Assembly: GCA_017577575.1 (NCBI GenBank)
Contig: PKRG01000001.1
Span: 248,001-312,000, forward strand
Origin: Acidimicrobiia bacterium
GTDB taxonomy: Bacteria; Actinomycetota; Acidimicrobiia; Spongiisociales; ZC4RG35
Direction: 5' to 3'
DNA length: 64,000 bases
This document shows, piece by piece, positions 24,394 through 32,495 of this stretch. The notes under the pieces were generated by a model. That model was not told the origin of the DNA. It worked only from the letters and a program-made list of their open reading frames with translations, and did no database searches. The position numbers were made by a program, and so were the translations under genes. Every line of letters begins with the position of its first letter. The first letter of the stretch is position 1.

Positions 24394-25131
24394 GTGGGAA
24401 CTCGCCGAATACTGCGCCGCGCGGGCTGGGCGCTCATGGGTTGCGCCGGCCTGGTGCTGGCGTTTCTCGGTTACCAGCTCTACGTCACCGACTTCCTGAA
24501 CGACCGCGTCCAGGCCGAGGCGATGGCCTCGTTGGATGCCGAGCTCGAGGCGCGCCGTACCCAGCTCCCCGCCCCCGAACCAGTCGAGGTGACGGTCCCC
24601 GAAGAAGTCGAAGAAGAGGCCGAGGAGCCGGAGCCGCCCACCTTCGTCCGGACCGCTTTCGTTCCCGAGTCCGCCGTCCCGCAAGGCGAGCCCTTGGGCC
24701 GTCTCACGATCGAAGCGATCGGAGTGGACGAGGTCGTCTTCGAGGGAGTCGACCGCGAGACCCTCAAGAAGGGGCCCGGGCACATGCCGTGGACTCCCGT
24801 TCCCGGCCAGCCGGGCAACGCAGTGATCTCGGGTCACCGCACCACCTACGGCCGGCCCTTCTACGACCTCGACCAGCTCGAGATCGGCGACCGGATCGAA
24901 GTCGAGACGGCCGTGGGGACCCACGTGTTCGAGATCCGCGAGATCCACATCGTCGAGCCGGACGACGTGTGGGTCACCGAGGAGAAGCCGGGGGCGTGGC
25001 TGACCCTCACCACGTGTCACCCCCACTTCTCGGCTCGCGAGCGCCTCGTGGTCCAGGCCGAGCTGGTAGACGGGCCCAACTTCGAATACGCCAGCCTCCT
25101 CGCCCGGGCCCAGGAGGGACAGGACGCATGA
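24394..25131 (+). CDS. Class E sortase
   Basis: A 245-aa sortase anchored by an N-terminal TM segment (about residues 10-28), with a Pro/Glu-rich spacer (60-85) and a C-terminal transpeptidase beta-barrel. The catalytic Cys is in LTLTTCHPHFSARERLVV, the catalytic His in SGHRTTYGRPFYDL, and the Arg in SARER. In high-GC actinobacteria class E enzymes attach LAxTG proteins to the wall or build pili. No substrate with an LPxTG/LAxTG tail is in the window. A TAGCCT hexamer (24378-24383) sits 10 nt before the GTG start. Confidence 0.88.
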   Translation: MGTRRILRRAGWALMGCAGLVLAFLGYQLYVTDFLNDRVQAEAMASLDAELEARRTQLPAPEPVEVTVPEEVEEEAEEPEPPTFVRTAFVPESAVPQGEPLGRLTIEAIGVDEVVFEGVDRETLKKGPGHMPWTPVPGQPGNAVISGHRTTYGRPFYDLDQLEIGDRIEVETAVGTHVFEIREIHIVEPDDVWVTEEKPGAWLTLTTCHPHFSARERLVVQAELVDGPNFEYASLLARAQEGQDA

Positions 25132-25277
25132 GGCGGCTATGGGAAGTGCTTCCCGGTCCGGCACCGGTCAAGACGATCGAGCTGGTCGTGCTCGCCGCCG
25201 TGGCCCTCGCCATCCTGTTCTTCCTGTTCGAATGGGCCGGCGACCTGCTCGACTCGGGCGGCGTGATCGGCGCCTGA
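25128..25277 (+). CDS. 49-aa single-pass membrane protein linked to sortase
   Basis: A 49-codon gene starting with the ATG that overlaps the sortase stop (ATGA), behind AGGAGGG. It has a short cytoplasmic head (MRRLWEVLPGP), one TM segment (LVVLAAVALAILFFLFEWA) and a DLLDSGG tail. The family is unknown. Coupling to sortase suggests a partner or scaffold. Its stop abuts the convergent thioredoxin stop (TGATCA), leaving no terminator space. Confidence 0.7.
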   Translation: MRRLWEVLPGPAPVKTIELVVLAAVALAILFFLFEWAGDLLDSGGVIGA

Positions 25278-25841
25278 TCAGCCCTCGAACGAGAACGATT
25301 CGAGCTGCTCTGTCGTCAGCTCGGCCGTCACGATCTCGACCACCGTGCCGTCGGAGCCGATCACAAACGTGGCCGGCAGCCCGAAGGTCGGGTACGAATC
25401 CCGCACGACGTCGTCGGTGTCGTATGCCACGGTGAACGCCGGGTCCATCTCGTCGACGAAGGCGCGGGCCGATTCCTCCCGGTCCTGCACCGCCACGCCC
25501 ACCACCTTCACCTCCGGGTGGGCGGCGGCAAAGTCGGACAGGAGAGGGAACTCTCGCTTGCAGGGCTCGCACCACGAAGCCCACAGGTTGAGGAGGACGG
25601 GGCGTCCGTCCTCTGCCAGGTGGGCGGCGAGGTCGAACTCGGATCCGTCGAACGCCGTGACGACGAACGTGGGGGCGGGCGCGCCCACCTCGGCCACCTC
25701 GGAGCCGCCGCTCCGCATCAACCACGCCACCAGGGCCCCGATCCCGACGAGGGCGACGAACAACGCCGTCAGGAGCCCGCCGGACAGCCCAGCCCGCTCC
25801 GTCGCGTCGGGAGCACCGGAGCGGGCTTCGGTGTCGGTCAT
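25278..25841 (-). CDS. TlpA-like membrane-anchored thioredoxin
   Basis: A 187-aa protein with an N-terminal TM segment (about 20-42) and an extracytoplasmic thioredoxin fold. The redox motif is WCEPC (NLWASWCEPCKREFP), and the cis-Pro is in GLPATFVIG. It probably reduces disulfides in exported proteins or haem-maturation partners, although here it follows aconitase by 1 nt in the same direction. The operon link to aconitase may matter for redox balance, or may be incidental. Confidence 0.88.
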   Translation of the reverse strand: MTDTEARSGAPDATERAGLSGGLLTALFVALVGIGALVAWLMRSGGSEVAEVGAPAPTFVVTAFDGSEFDLAAHLAEDGRPVLLNLWASWCEPCKREFPLLSDFAAAHPEVKVVGVAVQDREESARAFVDEMDPAFTVAYDTDDVVRDSYPTFGLPATFVIGSDGTVVEIVTAELTTEQLESFSFEG

Positions 25842-25842
25842 C

Positions 25843-28569
25843 TCACTCGCTCTTCGCCATCCGCCGGAGCACGTAGTGGAGGATCCCGCCGTTGCGGAGA
25901 TACTCCACCTCGATGGCGGTGTCGACCCGGGCGATGGCGCCGAACTCGACCTTGGTCCCGTCCGCCTTGGTGGCGGTCACGGGGACGATCTGGCGCGGGG
26001 TGAGGTCGTCGTCCACCTCGATGTCGAAGACCTCGGTGCCGTCGAGGCCGACGGTCTCGGCGTTGGCGCCGTCGGGGAACTGCAGGGGGAGGACACCCAT
26101 CATCACCAGGTTTGAGCGGTGGATACGCTCGAACGACGTGGCGATCACCGCCCTCACGCCGAGCAGGAACGTTCCCTTGGCGGCCCAGTCACGAGACGAG
26201 CCCATCCCGTAGTCGGTCCCGGCCAGGACGACGAGAGGGATGTTCGCCTCCTTGTAGGCCATCGCCGCGTCGTAGATCGACGTGACCTCGCCGGTGAGGA
26301 AGTTCTTCGTCCAGCCTCCCTCGGTGCCGGGAGCCAGCTTGTTGCGGACCCGGATGTTGGCGAACGTGCCCCGGGTCATCACCCGGTCGTTGCCGCGGCG
26401 GGAGCCGTAGGAGTTGAACATCGCCGGCTGGACGCCCTTCGAGATCAGGTACTGGCCGGCCGGCGAGTCGACGGCGATGCTGCCCGCCGGGCTGATGTGG
26501 TCGGTCGTGATCGAGTCGCCGAGGTGCGCCAGCACCCGCGCCCCGTGGATGGGCCGGATCGGCTCGGGCTCGGGGGTGAGGCCGGCGAAGAACGGCGGTT
26601 CCTGGATGTAGGTGGACTCGGGATCCCAGTCGTACAGCGCCGAGCCGGTCACCTCGATCTGGCGCCATTCCTCCGGGCCGGTGAACACGTCGGCGTACCG
26701 CTCACGGAACTTCCTCTCGTCGACGTGCTCGCTGACTACCGCCGCGATCTCGGCTTGGCTCGGCCAGATGTCGCGCAGGTAGACGTCGTTGCCGTCCTTG
26801 TCGGTGCCGATCGGGTCGTTGATCGGATCCCAGTCCACCGAGCCGGCGAGGGCGTATGCCACGACCAGCGGCGGCGACGCCAGGTAGTTGGCGCGGACGT
26901 CGGGCGAGATCCGGCCTTCGAAGTTCCGGTTCCCCGACAGCACGGCGGCGGCCACCAGGTCGTTCTCGTTGATCGCCTTCGAGATCGGCTCGGGCAGCGG
27001 GCCCGAGTTGCCGATGCACGTCGTGCATCCGTAGCCGACCACGTGGAAGCCGAGCGCCTCGAGGTCGTCGAGCAGTCCGGACGACTCCAGGTACTCGGTG
27101 ACGACCTTGGAGCCGGGAGCGAGAGAGGACTTCACCCAGGGCTTGCGCTGCAGCCCCAGGTTCACCGCCTTGCGGGCGACGAGACCCGCTCCCACCATCA
27201 CATCCGGGTTCGAGGTGTTGGTGCAGGAGGTAATGGCGGCGATCACCACCGAGCCGTGGTCCAGCTCGAAGGTCTGGCCCTCGTAGGTCACCTCGACCCC
27301 GCCGCTCCGCTCCAGCACGGCGGTGGGGGCGGCGCTGGCTGCGGCGGCGGTGCCTTCCGGTGCGGCGGGCGTGGGCGCCTTCCCGAAGGTGTTCTCGAGG
27401 TCGTGGCGCCACTGCGACTTCATCGTCGACAGGGGGATGCGGTCCTGGGGACGACGCGGGCCGGCGACGGAAGGCTCCACGGTCGACAGGTCGAGCTCCA
27501 GCTCGGAGGAGTAGGCGATCTGGTGGCTGTCGTCCCGCCACAGCCCCTGTTCCTTGTAGTACCTCTCGACCGTCTCGATCAGGGCCTCGTCGCGGCCCGT
27601 GAGGCGCAGGTAGCGGAGCACCTGATCGTCGACGGGGAAGAAGCCGACGGTCGCCCCGTACTCCGGCGCCATGTTGGCGATCGTCGCCCGGTTGGCGACC
27701 GGCATCGAGGCGAGGCCCGGGCCGTAGAACTCGACGAACTTGCCCACCACGCCGTGCTGGCGGAGCATCTCGGTCACGCGCAGGACGAGGTCGGTGGCGG
27801 TGGCGCCCTCGGGCAGCTCGCCGGTGAGACGGAAGCCGACCACCTCCGGCAACAGCATGTAGATCGGTTGGCCGACCATCGCCGCCTCTGCCTCGATGCC
27901 GCCGACGCCCCAGCCGACGACGCCGAGGCCGTTGATCATCGTCGTGTGCGAGTCGGTGCCGACGAGGGAGTCCGGGAACAGCCAGGTGCCGTCGTCCCAG
28001 ACGACCTTCGCCAGGTACTCGAGGTTCACCTGGTGGACGATGCCCGTGGCGGGGGGCACGACCCGGAAACGGTCGAACGCCGACTGGCCCCATTTGAGGA
28101 ACTCGTACCGCTCCCGGTTCCGCTCGAATTCCTTGCGTGAATTGATGATCAGCGAGTCGGGCCGGCCGAAAGAGTCGACCTGCACCGAATGGTCGACGAC
28201 CAGGTCGGCGGGGATGAGCGGGTTCACCTTCTGGGCGGCTTCCGGGTCGCCCGTCATCTCCACGATCGCCGACCGCATCGCCGCCAGGTCGACGATGGCG
28301 GGGACACCGGTGAAGTCCTGCAGGACCACCCGCCCCGGGATGAACGGGATCTCGACGTCGGCGACGGCCCGGGCGTCGTATGCGGCGATGGCGCGCACGG
28401 CGTCCTCGCCGACCGCCGGATTGTCGAGATTGCGCAACGCCGCCTCGAGAAGAACCTTGATCGAATACGGCAGGTTCTCGGTGCCTTCGATGGCGTCGAG
28501 GCGCGCTATGCGCCGGGTTCCGAGCGGCGTCTCGAGAGTCGTATAGGCCTCAAAAGGGTCAGCGGACAT
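25843..28569 (-). CDS. acnA: Aconitate hydratase A
   Basis: A 908-aa aconitase of the IRP1/AcnA class, converting citrate to isocitrate in the TCA cycle through a 4Fe-4S cluster. The ligand cysteines are in SCTNTSNPDV and in GCTTCIGNSGP. The substrate Arg/Ser region (YGMGSSRDWAAKG) and the domain 4 SRRGND motif are present. ATG 28569 was chosen because AAAGGA precedes it. The full length matches the family. It lies next to the Fe-S regulator and Mrp genes and directly upstream of the thioredoxin gene. Confidence 0.95.
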   Translation of the reverse strand: MSADPFEAYTTLETPLGTRRIARLDAIEGTENLPYSIKVLLEAALRNLDNPAVGEDAVRAIAAYDARAVADVEIPFIPGRVVLQDFTGVPAIVDLAAMRSAIVEMTGDPEAAQKVNPLIPADLVVDHSVQVDSFGRPDSLIINSRKEFERNRERYEFLKWGQSAFDRFRVVPPATGIVHQVNLEYLAKVVWDDGTWLFPDSLVGTDSHTTMINGLGVVGWGVGGIEAEAAMVGQPIYMLLPEVVGFRLTGELPEGATATDLVLRVTEMLRQHGVVGKFVEFYGPGLASMPVANRATIANMAPEYGATVGFFPVDDQVLRYLRLTGRDEALIETVERYYKEQGLWRDDSHQIAYSSELELDLSTVEPSVAGPRRPQDRIPLSTMKSQWRHDLENTFGKAPTPAAPEGTAAAASAAPTAVLERSGGVEVTYEGQTFELDHGSVVIAAITSCTNTSNPDVMVGAGLVARKAVNLGLQRKPWVKSSLAPGSKVVTEYLESSGLLDDLEALGFHVVGYGCTTCIGNSGPLPEPISKAINENDLVAAAVLSGNRNFEGRISPDVRANYLASPPLVVAYALAGSVDWDPINDPIGTDKDGNDVYLRDIWPSQAEIAAVVSEHVDERKFRERYADVFTGPEEWRQIEVTGSALYDWDPESTYIQEPPFFAGLTPEPEPIRPIHGARVLAHLGDSITTDHISPAGSIAVDSPAGQYLISKGVQPAMFNSYGSRRGNDRVMTRGTFANIRVRNKLAPGTEGGWTKNFLTGEVTSIYDAAMAYKEANIPLVVLAGTDYGMGSSRDWAAKGTFLLGVRAVIATSFERIHRSNLVMMGVLPLQFPDGANAETVGLDGTEVFDIEVDDDLTPRQIVPVTATKADGTKVEFGAIARVDTAIEVEYLRNGGILHYVLRRMAKSE

Positions 28570-28653
28570 GTCGTCCTTTCTTTCGATCCAGGCCCTACCG
28601 AGTCTAGGGAGGCGCAATGGCTTCCCCGACAGGCGCTCGGAAAGTCGGGCGAA

Positions 28654-29364
28654 TCAGCGGATCGTGACCGGGACCCGCGTGATGCAGCCGTTGCCGGGGT
28701 TGGCGTGCGGCACCAGCACCGGCTCGGTGGTGGCGCCCAGGGCGGCGACGAGGCCCTTGATGATCCCCCGGTCGAGCGAGCAGACGATGTCGGGGTGATC
28801 GGCGGCGGCCTCCCCGAACGGGCAGTTCCCGGCGAGGAGACGCTGGCCCTCGACGTCGGGGTCCATGCTGAATCCGAGGCCCGTCATCGCCACGGCGACC
28901 GCCTGCACCGCTTCGGCGTAGCCGGCGTCCTCGGGGGCACCGATCTCGGCGGCCAGCTCCCTGCCGTACTCGGCTCCGACCTCCTCGGCGACCCGGCTGA
29001 TGTCGTCGGGGGAGATGCGCTGCAGGACCCGCAGCAGCAGCTCCACCAGGAGCTCGTACCGCCGCGGCGAGAAGTGGATTGAGATCTCCTTCTTGGAGGC
29101 CTCGTAGGTCTTGGCGGGGCGGCCGGCGCCGGGCCCGGACTTGCCGGCGGGGCGCCGATGCGACACCACCAGCCAGCCGTCGGCCGCCAGCTTGTCGAGG
29201 TGGTGGCGGGCGACGTTGGGGTGGATGCCGAACAACTCGGCGATCTCCCCGGCCGTCATCGGTTCGGCGGATTCCCGGATCGCCACATAGATCCCGCGGC
29301 GGGTGGGGTCTCCGAGGGCGGAAGTGAGATCGGCGATTTGTTCGTCGAGTGAGGCGAGATCCAT
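28654..29364 (-). CDS. SufR-like/ArsR-type Fe-S or redox-sensing regulator
   Basis: A 236-aa regulator. The winged-HTH N-terminus is ALGDPTRRGIYVAIRES, GIHPNVARHHLDKLAADGWL and a wing with GRPAKTYEAS. The C-terminal sensory part has three conserved cysteines: one in AGNCPFGEAAADHPDIVCSLD (Cys-x13-Cys) and one in NPGNGCITRV. This spacing resembles the SufR family, which binds a 4Fe-4S cluster and represses suf genes (known family). Here it sits divergent to an Fe-S carrier and adjacent to aconitase, which fits. AAGGGA supports the ATG at 29364. Confidence 0.75.
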   Translation of the reverse strand: MDLASLDEQIADLTSALGDPTRRGIYVAIRESAEPMTAGEIAELFGIHPNVARHHLDKLAADGWLVVSHRRPAGKSGPGAGRPAKTYEASKKEISIHFSPRRYELLVELLLRVLQRISPDDISRVAEEVGAEYGRELAAEIGAPEDAGYAEAVQAVAVAMTGLGFSMDPDVEGQRLLAGNCPFGEAAADHPDIVCSLDRGIIKGLVAALGATTEPVLVPHANPGNGCITRVPVTIR

Positions 29365-29406
29365 GGTTCCCTTTGGGCCCGGTTCGTCGATCGGGCCGGG
29401 CGTTTT

Positions 29407-29452
29407 GCAACCGTACGGCCGTGTCTGGTTGCTTCGCTCCACAACTATAGTT
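29407..29452. promoter_or_regulatory. Operator-like repeats between SufR-like regulator and Mrp
   Basis: The intergenic region holds GCAACC (29407-29412) and GGTTGC (29427-29432) as an inverted repeat with a 14-nt spacer, and the perfect 10-bp palindrome AACTATAGTT (29443-29452). Either could be the regulator's site and a shared divergent promoter. The GGCCCG/CGGGCC pair nearby is also inverted. Confidence 0.4.
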
Positions 29453-29492
29453 CCGAAGACCTTCTAGCCACTATCTCCGTAGGGAAAAGCCG

Positions 29493-30578
29493 TTGTCTGA
29501 CACCTCATCCACCGAATCCCTGCGCGCGGCCGTGGAGGCGGTGGAGGAACCTCTTCTCGGCCGGCCATTGGGCGAACTGGGCCTGGTCGAGTCCGTCTCC
29601 GCCAAGCGGTTCGGCGCCGACACCGTCACCGTCCGGGTGCCGGTGCCCAACCATCCCTCGCTCGCCGACCTCGACGCGGCGATCAAAGAGGCGGCCGGAA
29701 GACGCGTCACCGTCGAGTACCAGAACATGGACGACGCCGGGCGCCACGAGATGATGGAGAGGCTCCGCGCCCAGGTCGGGCCCAAGATTGGCGAGCCCGG
29801 CAATCGGACCCGGGTCGTGGCCATTTCGTCCGGCAAGGGCGGTGTCGGCAAGTCGTCTGTCAGCACCAACCTCGCCGTCACCCTGGCCAAGAGAGGCCAC
29901 ACGGTGGGCATCATCGACGGCGACATCTGGGGGTTCTCGGTCCCCCGGATGTTCGGAGTGCAACGGCCGCCGGTGGTGATCGACGAGTCGATCATCCCGC
30001 CCCGGGCGCACGGCGTACGGGTCATGTCGATGGACTATTTCGTCCCCGAGGACAAGGCGGTCATCTGGCGCGGCCCGATGCTGCACAAGGCCATCGAGCA
30101 ATTCCTCAAAGACGTCTTCTGGGACGACCTCGATTTCCTCGTGGTGGACATGCCGCCCGGCACGGGAGACATCTCCATATCGATGGCCCAATTCCTCCCC
30201 CGCGCCCAGGTGCTGGTGGTGACGACGCCCCAGCCGACGGCCCAACGCGTCGCCCGTCGGGCCGCTCTCATGGCCCAGCACGTCGACCAGGAGCTGATCG
30301 GTGTGGTGGAGAACATGTCCTGGTTCACCGGCGACGACGGCAAGCGTTACGAGTTGTTCGGGTCGGGCGGGGGAGCGGCTCTGGCAGAGGAGATGGGAGT
30401 CCCGCTGATGGCCCAGATCCCGCTGGTGCCCGCCATGCGGGAAGGCGCCGACGAAGGGCGGCCCGTGGCGGTGGCGGCTCCTGACTCGGAGGCAGCGCAG
30501 GCGTTCGAGCGTTTGGCGATTGCCGTCGAGGAGGCTAGGCCACGTGTCCGCACCCACCCCGACCTCATCATCCGCTGA
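29493..30578 (+). CDS. Mrp/ApbC family P-loop Fe-S cluster carrier
   Basis: A 361-aa MinD-type ATPase that carries Fe-S clusters to apoproteins. An N-terminal MIP18-like domain (about 1-95) precedes the deviant Walker A SSGKGGVGKSS and the GTGDISISMAQ and NMSWFTG loops. The CxxC motif that bridges the cluster in E. coli Mrp is absent (the loop reads NMSWFTGDDGKRYELFG), as is usual in actinobacterial forms; a carrier role is therefore inferred. The TTG at 29493 follows AGGGAAAAGCCG, which is weak. It is divergent from the SufR-like gene. Confidence 0.88.
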   Translation: MSDTSSTESLRAAVEAVEEPLLGRPLGELGLVESVSAKRFGADTVTVRVPVPNHPSLADLDAAIKEAAGRRVTVEYQNMDDAGRHEMMERLRAQVGPKIGEPGNRTRVVAISSGKGGVGKSSVSTNLAVTLAKRGHTVGIIDGDIWGFSVPRMFGVQRPPVVIDESIIPPRAHGVRVMSMDYFVPEDKAVIWRGPMLHKAIEQFLKDVFWDDLDFLVVDMPPGTGDISISMAQFLPRAQVLVVTTPQPTAQRVARRAALMAQHVDQELIGVVENMSWFTGDDGKRYELFGSGGGAALAEEMGVPLMAQIPLVPAMREGADEGRPVAVAAPDSEAAQAFERLAIAVEEARPRVRTHPDLIIR

Positions 30579-31419
30579 GCCGACACGCGGTCGCCGCTTC
30601 CTGCAGGCAGTGGTCCTGTGGGTGTACGGGATCGCCATCTCCGTGTTCCTGCTGTCGATCTGGGGGCGATCCGTCGCCTCCGACACCGCCCTGGTCGCCT
30701 CGGCCGCCAGCCGCGTCGCCCGATCCGAGTTCGTGGCCACTCGCGTCGAAGCGTGGTTCGAGCGGGCCCTGGCCGACGTCGGGCTGGAAGGCGGCTCCTC
30801 CGGCCTGGGGTCCGCGATCGCGGCGCTGCCCGAGGTGGAGTCCGCCACCGCCACGCTGATCGGCGACATCGTCGAGGCGATGGCCGGCACCGAAGAAGGC
30901 CCGGTCGTCGTCGACGTCGCCTCCGTCTACCGGCCGGCGGCGCCGGCGGTGGCCGCCTCATTACAGGCGATGGGGCTTCCGGTCACCGAAGGGGACGTTG
31001 AGTCCGTGGTCGACAGGCTCGAGCCGCTGGTCCTCGTCCCCGACCGAGGGGAGCGCCCCCTCGTGGGCAGAGGGTCGGGCCCGGCCCGGGCCCTGACCGT
31101 CGGCACGCTCTTGGGCCTGGGCACGATGCTCGCGGCCGGCGGCACCGCCGTGTATCTGTCCGACGACCGGCGGCGGATGGTCCGCACCCTCCTCACCCGC
31201 TTGTCGATCGCCGCGCTCAACTTCGCCATCTTCTTCCGGCTGTCGGCGTGGGTGGTCGACCCCCGCGGCGGGCGCGCCGGGATCGGAGGAGCAGCCGCCG
31301 AGGTGCTCGGCGCCAAGCTGTGGATCCCGCTCGCCGTCATGGTGGTGTCAGGGGCGGGGGCGTGGACGATCCGCCGCCGCCGCAGCGGGGCCGCCGATTC
31401 GATGCAAGACGGTACCTAG
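30544..31419 (+). CDS. Multi-spanning membrane protein of unknown function
   Basis: A 291-aa protein with an N-terminal TM (VVLWVYGIAISVFLLSIW), a soluble 130-residue extracytoplasmic loop without motifs, then three TM segments near the C-terminus (from about 180) and a basic tail. No family recognised. The GTG at 30544 has GAGGAGG about 13 nt upstream and lies 35 nt inside the end of the Mrp gene, so it is likely cotranscribed with it. Confidence 0.6.
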   Translation: MSAPTPTSSSAEPTRGRRFLQAVVLWVYGIAISVFLLSIWGRSVASDTALVASAASRVARSEFVATRVEAWFERALADVGLEGGSSGLGSAIAALPEVESATATLIGDIVEAMAGTEEGPVVVDVASVYRPAAPAVAASLQAMGLPVTEGDVESVVDRLEPLVLVPDRGERPLVGRGSGPARALTVGTLLGLGTMLAAGGTAVYLSDDRRRMVRTLLTRLSIAALNFAIFFRLSAWVVDPRGGRAGIGGAAAEVLGAKLWIPLAVMVVSGAGAWTIRRRRSGAADSMQDGT

Positions 31420-31444
31420 CGCTGGCTGAGGCTGGGGAGTACTG

Positions 31445-31467
31445 TCCTCTCCGAGAGACGGAGAGGA
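31445..31467 (+). promoter_or_regulatory. Hairpin hiding the ribosome-binding site
   Basis: A perfect 9-bp stem (TCCTCTCCG with CGGAGAGGA) and AGAGA loop includes most of the SD (GGAGAGGAG, 31460-31468) of the next gene, whose ATG is at 31475. A TACTGT hexamer (31440-31445) just before would start transcription within the stem or close to it. If transcribed intact, translation would require melting, for example by heat or a ligand. Confidence 0.5.
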
Positions 31468-31474
31468 GTCATCC

Positions 31475-32194
31475 ATGACCAGCGAACCGCCCGTTCCGCC
31501 GGAAGGTGCGCCGGCGCCACGAGGGCAGGTTCCATTCGAGCTGAGCGAGGCGTTCAACTATGGCTGGCTGAAGTTCCAGCAGAACGTCGGCCCCATCCTG
31601 GTGGCCACCCTGGTCCTCATCGTCGGCGCGGCCGCCGTCAGCTTCATCTGGTATCTGGTGACGCTGCCGTTCACGGCGATGGACCCCGAAGACATATCCG
31701 ACGTCGGGGCGGTCGGCTTCCTGTTCACCGGCGCCGTGTTCGCCATCGTCTTCGTGCTGGTCGGCTTCATCGTCCAGGCCGGCATCGTCCGCGGCGGGCT
31801 GGCGATCACCAAGGGCCAGCCGCTCGAGGTCGGCACGATCCTCTCCACCGAGAATCTCGGCCAGGTGATCCTCACCGCCGTCCTCATCGGCATCGGCACG
31901 TCGATCGGTACGGCTCTGTGTGTCCTCCCGGGGATCGTCTTCGCCTTCTTCTCCCAGTTCGCGATGCACTTCGTCGTCGACAAGGGCATGTCGGCCACAG
32001 ACGCCATCCGGGCGAGCTTCCAGATCGTCAATCGCAACCTGGCATCGACGATCGGCCTCTACCTCGGGGTGCTGGTGGCCAACACGATCGGCGCCCTGCT
32101 CTGCGGGATCGGGCTGTTGGTGTCGGTGCCGGTGTCGATCATCGCCACCGCGTTCGCGTATCGGCGGATGAACGGCGAGACGGTCGCCGCCTAG
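31475..32194 (+). CDS. Integral membrane protein with Pro-rich N-terminus
   Basis: A 239-aa protein: a 20-residue Pro/Glu cytoplasmic head, then about six TM helices (ILVATLVLIVGAAAVSFIW; AVFAIVFVLVGFIVQAGIV; VILTAVLIGIGTSIG; and others) with DKGMSATDAIRASFQIVNRN between helices. This loop is typical of the DUF975-type/glycerophosphodiester phosphodiesterase membrane-domain clan, without a known role. The hidden SD upstream suggests regulated translation. It converges on DUF2752. Confidence 0.6.
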   Translation: MTSEPPVPPEGAPAPRGQVPFELSEAFNYGWLKFQQNVGPILVATLVLIVGAAAVSFIWYLVTLPFTAMDPEDISDVGAVGFLFTGAVFAIVFVLVGFIVQAGIVRGGLAITKGQPLEVGTILSTENLGQVILTAVLIGIGTSIGTALCVLPGIVFAFFSQFAMHFVVDKGMSATDAIRASFQIVNRNLASTIGLYLGVLVANTIGALLCGIGLLVSVPVSIIATAFAYRRMNGETVAA

Positions 32195-32490
32195 ACCGGC
32201 GGCAGGCTGGACGTCGCCAGCCGCACCACCCAGGTCCCCACGAACAACACCGCGACGGCGATCACCGCCGGCAGCCCGCGGGCGAAGGCGGGCCATCTGC
32301 GGCCCGTCGCCCGCAACACCACGGCGACCACGGCCACGGCGACCACCACCAGCACCAGCGGGTGGTAGGCGACAGCCCCGGCGAGGTCCCCCTGGGCAAG
32401 ATGGAGCAGCGCCCGGGTCATGCCGCACAACGGGCACGCCACCCCGGTGACCAGAGCGAAGGGGCACAGGGTGGGGCCGGCGGCGGTCAT
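32191..32490 (-). CDS. DUF2752 family small membrane protein
   Basis: A 99-aa protein with the DUF2752 signature CPFALVTGVACPLCGMTRALLHLAQGD and two TM segments (about 40-62 and 70-92). Function is unknown. The CxxC (CPLC) may bind metal or form a disulfide. Its ATG (32490) lies 5 nt after the aminotransferase stop, so it is the second gene of that operon. Confidence 0.78.
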   Translation of the reverse strand: MTAAGPTLCPFALVTGVACPLCGMTRALLHLAQGDLAGAVAYHPLVLVVVAVAVVAVVLRATGRRWPAFARGLPAVIAVAVLFVGTWVVRLATSSLPPV

Positions 32491-32495
32491 ATCCG

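Noticed and set aside
31031..31340. CRISPR or phage remnants
   Set aside because: No spaced direct repeats, integrase, transposase or att-like duplications were seen anywhere in the window.
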